Assembly: GCA_030620095.1 (NCBI GenBank)
Contig: JAUTXW010000067.1
Span: forward strand, 95,463 to 159,462
Reading direction: 5' to 3'
Source of the DNA: Kuschelorhynchus macadamiae
Lineage: Eukaryota; Arthropoda; Insecta; Coleoptera; Curculionidae
Length of the DNA stretch: 64,000 nucleotides
The translations under genes were made by a program, and so were the position numbers. Positions 61,813 through 64,000 of the stretch are shown here, in pieces. A model generated the notes under the pieces. That model made no database searches. It was not told where the DNA came from and was given only the letters and a program-made list of their open reading frames with translations. Each line of letters begins with the position of its first letter. The stretch's first letter is position 1.

Positions 61813-62423
61813 AATGCTAACGTATTTCACACTAGGTCCCAGCTTACTCAAACTCCTGGACCATTAAATTTAATTCTATTTATACACAAAAACCTAAAGG
61901 CACGTTTTAGTATTCACCCAAGTTTTGAAAAAATAGAATAATAAAGCGTCGCAATATGTAATATTTTAAATATTTCTATATTATATTAATTTTGAACTCT
62001 GTTAAAACTTAAAACTGTTTCAGGACTAATATTTTACTTATTCTTAAACGGTTAATTATGCATTTTAGATAAAGATCAATAAAGTTTCTTTTTGCTCTTA
62101 CCTCTTTATTATACAGAATGTGGCAAACTACTGCCAACATAGGATATACTCGGACGAATTTTGTTATGCATTGAATTAATTAAAAAAATGAGGTATAAGA
62201 TATGCAAACCCTTGATTTTTCGTTGTCACGACAGTTGTTTCTTGAAAATGGCTAAGTACGATTGTAGTCTTCGCCACACAGTGACAATGATATTGTCATT
62301 AAAAACACAATTTGACATTATTTTATACTTTACCATGTATATTTACTTCTACTATGAATTTTTATTATTTTTAAATGTACTGAAAATTTTGAGAGTTTTA
62401 AGATGATGTTTTAACCCTAGACA

Positions 62424-62462
62424 ACTGACGAAGACCACAATATAGTTGAAATGTCTTGTAAA
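62424..62462 (+). ncRNA. Degenerate hammerhead-like motif (Penelope-type tail)
   Basis: CTGACGA (62425-62431) fits the CTGANGA core. It is followed by one A, stem GAC/GTT and GAAATGTC. Stem I pairing is weak. Probably a relic of a Penelope-type or retrozyme-type end. Confidence 0.35.
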
Positions 62463-62924
62463 CGCATTGTAAAATAGAAACTACACAACTTTTGAAATTT
62501 GCCAATTGATTTAGTGAATCGGATACCATAGGAAATTCTACAAGTATATGTGGGTGTTTCGTAAAATTAATATTTTTTTAAACACCCAGTATCCCAAAAA
62601 ATAGGGCATTTGGGGACATTATTTAGTTAAACTTTTTTTCTTGAAATAATTAAAGGAAATTTCGGGCAATTCTGATTCCAACTAAAACTGAATCAGGAAT
62701 GCCAAAAGCGTGCATCAAAATACAAATTGTTCTTTTCCTCGAAAACGACTTGTGCTTCAAGACTTTAATTGCCACACAAAAATTAACTAGAACTTTCTAG
62801 AAGACATTGAAAACATCTCCGCCCTAAAGCTACTTCGTTTAAACCAACCTCTTCCAATATGTTGTCTATGTAAACGTCACTATCTATTTATACTGGAAGT
62901 GTTTATTTACTTTTTTTATTTCAG
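62463..62924. other. Probable intron sequence upstream of the host exon
   Basis: AT-rich and ends TTTTTTTATTTCAG, a strong splice acceptor. Confidence 0.45.
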
Positions 62925-63193
62925 TACTATTATCCTGTCGACGCCTACATTTGCCCAGCCTCATCGTCATATTGGTTAGTATGTAGCGGCGTTGCCGTGA
63001 TACAGCCCCCTTTGTCCAGCCTCCTGTACATGTTAAGCCCTCTGATAAAGGGCAAACGCAGAATAACTTGTCTGGCGGGAGGATTGACTGATCCTATTCC
63101 AACTGGACAAATGGATCCACGGATTGAAATCCTAGAAATTTCTGCTCCGGAAGATAGAAAACTGATTAACCTGCGTTCGCTTCGATATTCCAG
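62925..63193 (+). CDS. Internal exon of an unidentified host gene
   Basis: An acceptor (polypyrimidine run and TTTCAG, 62911-62924) precedes an 89-codon open frame, YYYPVDAYICPASSSYWLVC... through SLLYMLSPLIKGKRRITC, TDPIPTGQMDPRIEILEI and RKLINLRSLRYS. It ends at CCAG|GTAAAA (donor at 63194). Exon length is 269, which leaves the last codon split after two bases. Base composition is clearly less AT-rich than the neighbours, and codons look protein-like. I do not recognise the protein. No flanking exon of the same gene is identified in the window. Confidence 0.55.
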
Positions 63194-63540
63194 GTAAAAC
63201 ATATTATAAACACAAAACGTCTTGTATATTAATTTATTTTTTTTGGCTTTGCTTGAGTAGCATACAGCCTCTACAAAACAGAGGAAAGAAGAAAATGGCT
63301 TTTTAACATAACAATATTCATACTCCGAAGTCAAGTATTTTGTACTGATAATCCGCCGAATATTTTTGAATAAAAAAAACTAACTAAAAATTTAATGATT
63401 TAAGCACTGGGACACTCACTTCTTACCACAGGGGGTGTCCGTAAGCGGCTTTAGATATTAGACATAAGTATACAAGTGGCTAGACCATGGGTGGTAGAAT
63501 TATATAACAAACATAGAAAAAGACTCCAAGTCTCGGTCTC
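63194..63540. other. Probable intron sequence downstream of the host exon
   Basis: Nothing else recognised. Confidence 0.4.
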
Positions 63541-63895
63541 ATTAAATTATAATTTTACAATTCACAACAAACATGACACCTGTTTCGCCCTTTCGAGCAT
63601 CATCAGACCTACAAACAACAGAGAGAACCTTTGAGTGAATAATCACACTCACAAATCTTAAAACAATAACTTACAAATAGAATAAAACACACTAAAGCAC
63701 AACAAAACAAACAACTACTTATACATATTTGATGGACATTAAAATGAGGTTAAGTCTCACGTGAATAAACAAAATAAAATATTAAAAAAGGTATTAAAAG
63801 AAGATTCATGTCTCTAGACGGGATCGAACCCAGACCACCCGAGTGAGACGCCGAAGCAACCACCCACAGACCACTGGACTAGTCGAAGAAAAGAA
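63541..63895 (-). mobile_element. tRNA-headed SINE-like unit with hammerhead-like tail
   Basis: On the minus strand, about 63890-63815 reads like a tRNA: A-box region CTAGTCCAGTGGTCTG and B-box GGTTCGATCCC. An AT-rich body follows. The end (63606-63575) reads CTGATGA, T, stem GCTC/GGGC, GAAAC and AGGTGTC, the hammerhead-like arrangement of Penelope-type tails. The anticodon cannot be assigned with confidence, so this is called tRNA-related, not a tRNA gene. Exact element ends are uncertain. Confidence 0.55.
63815..63890 (-). promoter_or_regulatory. Pol III internal promoter (tRNA-like A and B boxes)
   Basis: TAGTCCAGTGG and GGTTCGATCCC lie about 35 bp apart on the minus strand. Confidence 0.6.
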
Positions 63896-64000
63896 CCAAA
63901 AACTCTCACTCTATGAATTAGTGAATGAAATGAAGGTTGTCTACAATTATTATTACATTAAATTGTTAAATATTTAGGGTTGGTTTCAAAATTAAAAACA

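Noticed and set aside
62945..63334. 129-codon minus-strand frame opposite the host exon
   Set aside because: The plus strand has correct splice signals and a protein-like sequence. The minus frame is its shadow and runs into AT-rich DNA.
63815..63890. Functional tRNA gene
   Set aside because: A and B boxes are present, but a clean anticodon stem and acceptor stem could not be drawn, and the unit continues into a SINE-like body.

Overview
The window is AT-rich, repeat-dominated DNA of an insect, perhaps a beetle. The organism is inferred only from the element families: BEL/Pao, long-inverted-repeat mariners, pogo, a PHD/FP-type LINE, Penelope and MULE. Almost everything that can be named is a transposable element. 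The only convincing host coding sequence is one spliced exon near the right edge (62925-63193). A second possible exon, THAP-like, lies at about 56155-56334.

Left third (1-17 kb). Two copies of an element with GAGACGAGA-rich ends lie at about 246-2240 and 6288-9629; the second carries a broken MULE transposase. Between them is a decayed TE-like gene. Then come a LINE 3' fragment, a (TA)n tract, a mariner fossil and a complete pogo-type element (12719-16342) with an uninterrupted 916-codon transposase and many GTTTTGGCCA subterminal repeats.

Middle (17-34 kb). Mariner ends in inverted orientation (17385 and 25820) enclose a young, full-length BEL/Pao retrotransposon (18686-24953). It has 183-bp LTRs differing at one base, a TACGT target duplication, and an empty copy of its target at 11851-11855. 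Two further mariners with about 470-bp inverted repeats and DD41D transposases follow, each separated from its neighbour by a single TA. After them lie a roughly 2.3-kb family of internally repeated sequence (again at 53.8-55.7 kb) and a Pao fragment.

Centre (35-50 kb). A large inverted duplication has arms 35201-40405 and 45128-50193. Each arm carries the same LINE with the same 1-base frameshift. The 4.7-kb spacer holds a 330-bp satellite (six full units and one partial) and a 5'-truncated Penelope-like element. The satellite's minus strand holds a hammerhead-ribozyme-like fold in every unit: CTGATGA, GAAA, a 10-pair stem I and an ACACGTGT stem III. This is the most interesting signal in the window. 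Degenerate relatives of the motif occur beside the Penelope element and near the right end, where one forms the tail of a tRNA-headed SINE-like unit.

Right part (50-64 kb). A decayed LINE, dispersed duplicated fragments, a perfect 20-bp hairpin, an ATCGATA-rich MITE-like unit, the host exon and the SINE-like unit lie here, separated by long AT-rich stretches in which I recognise nothing.
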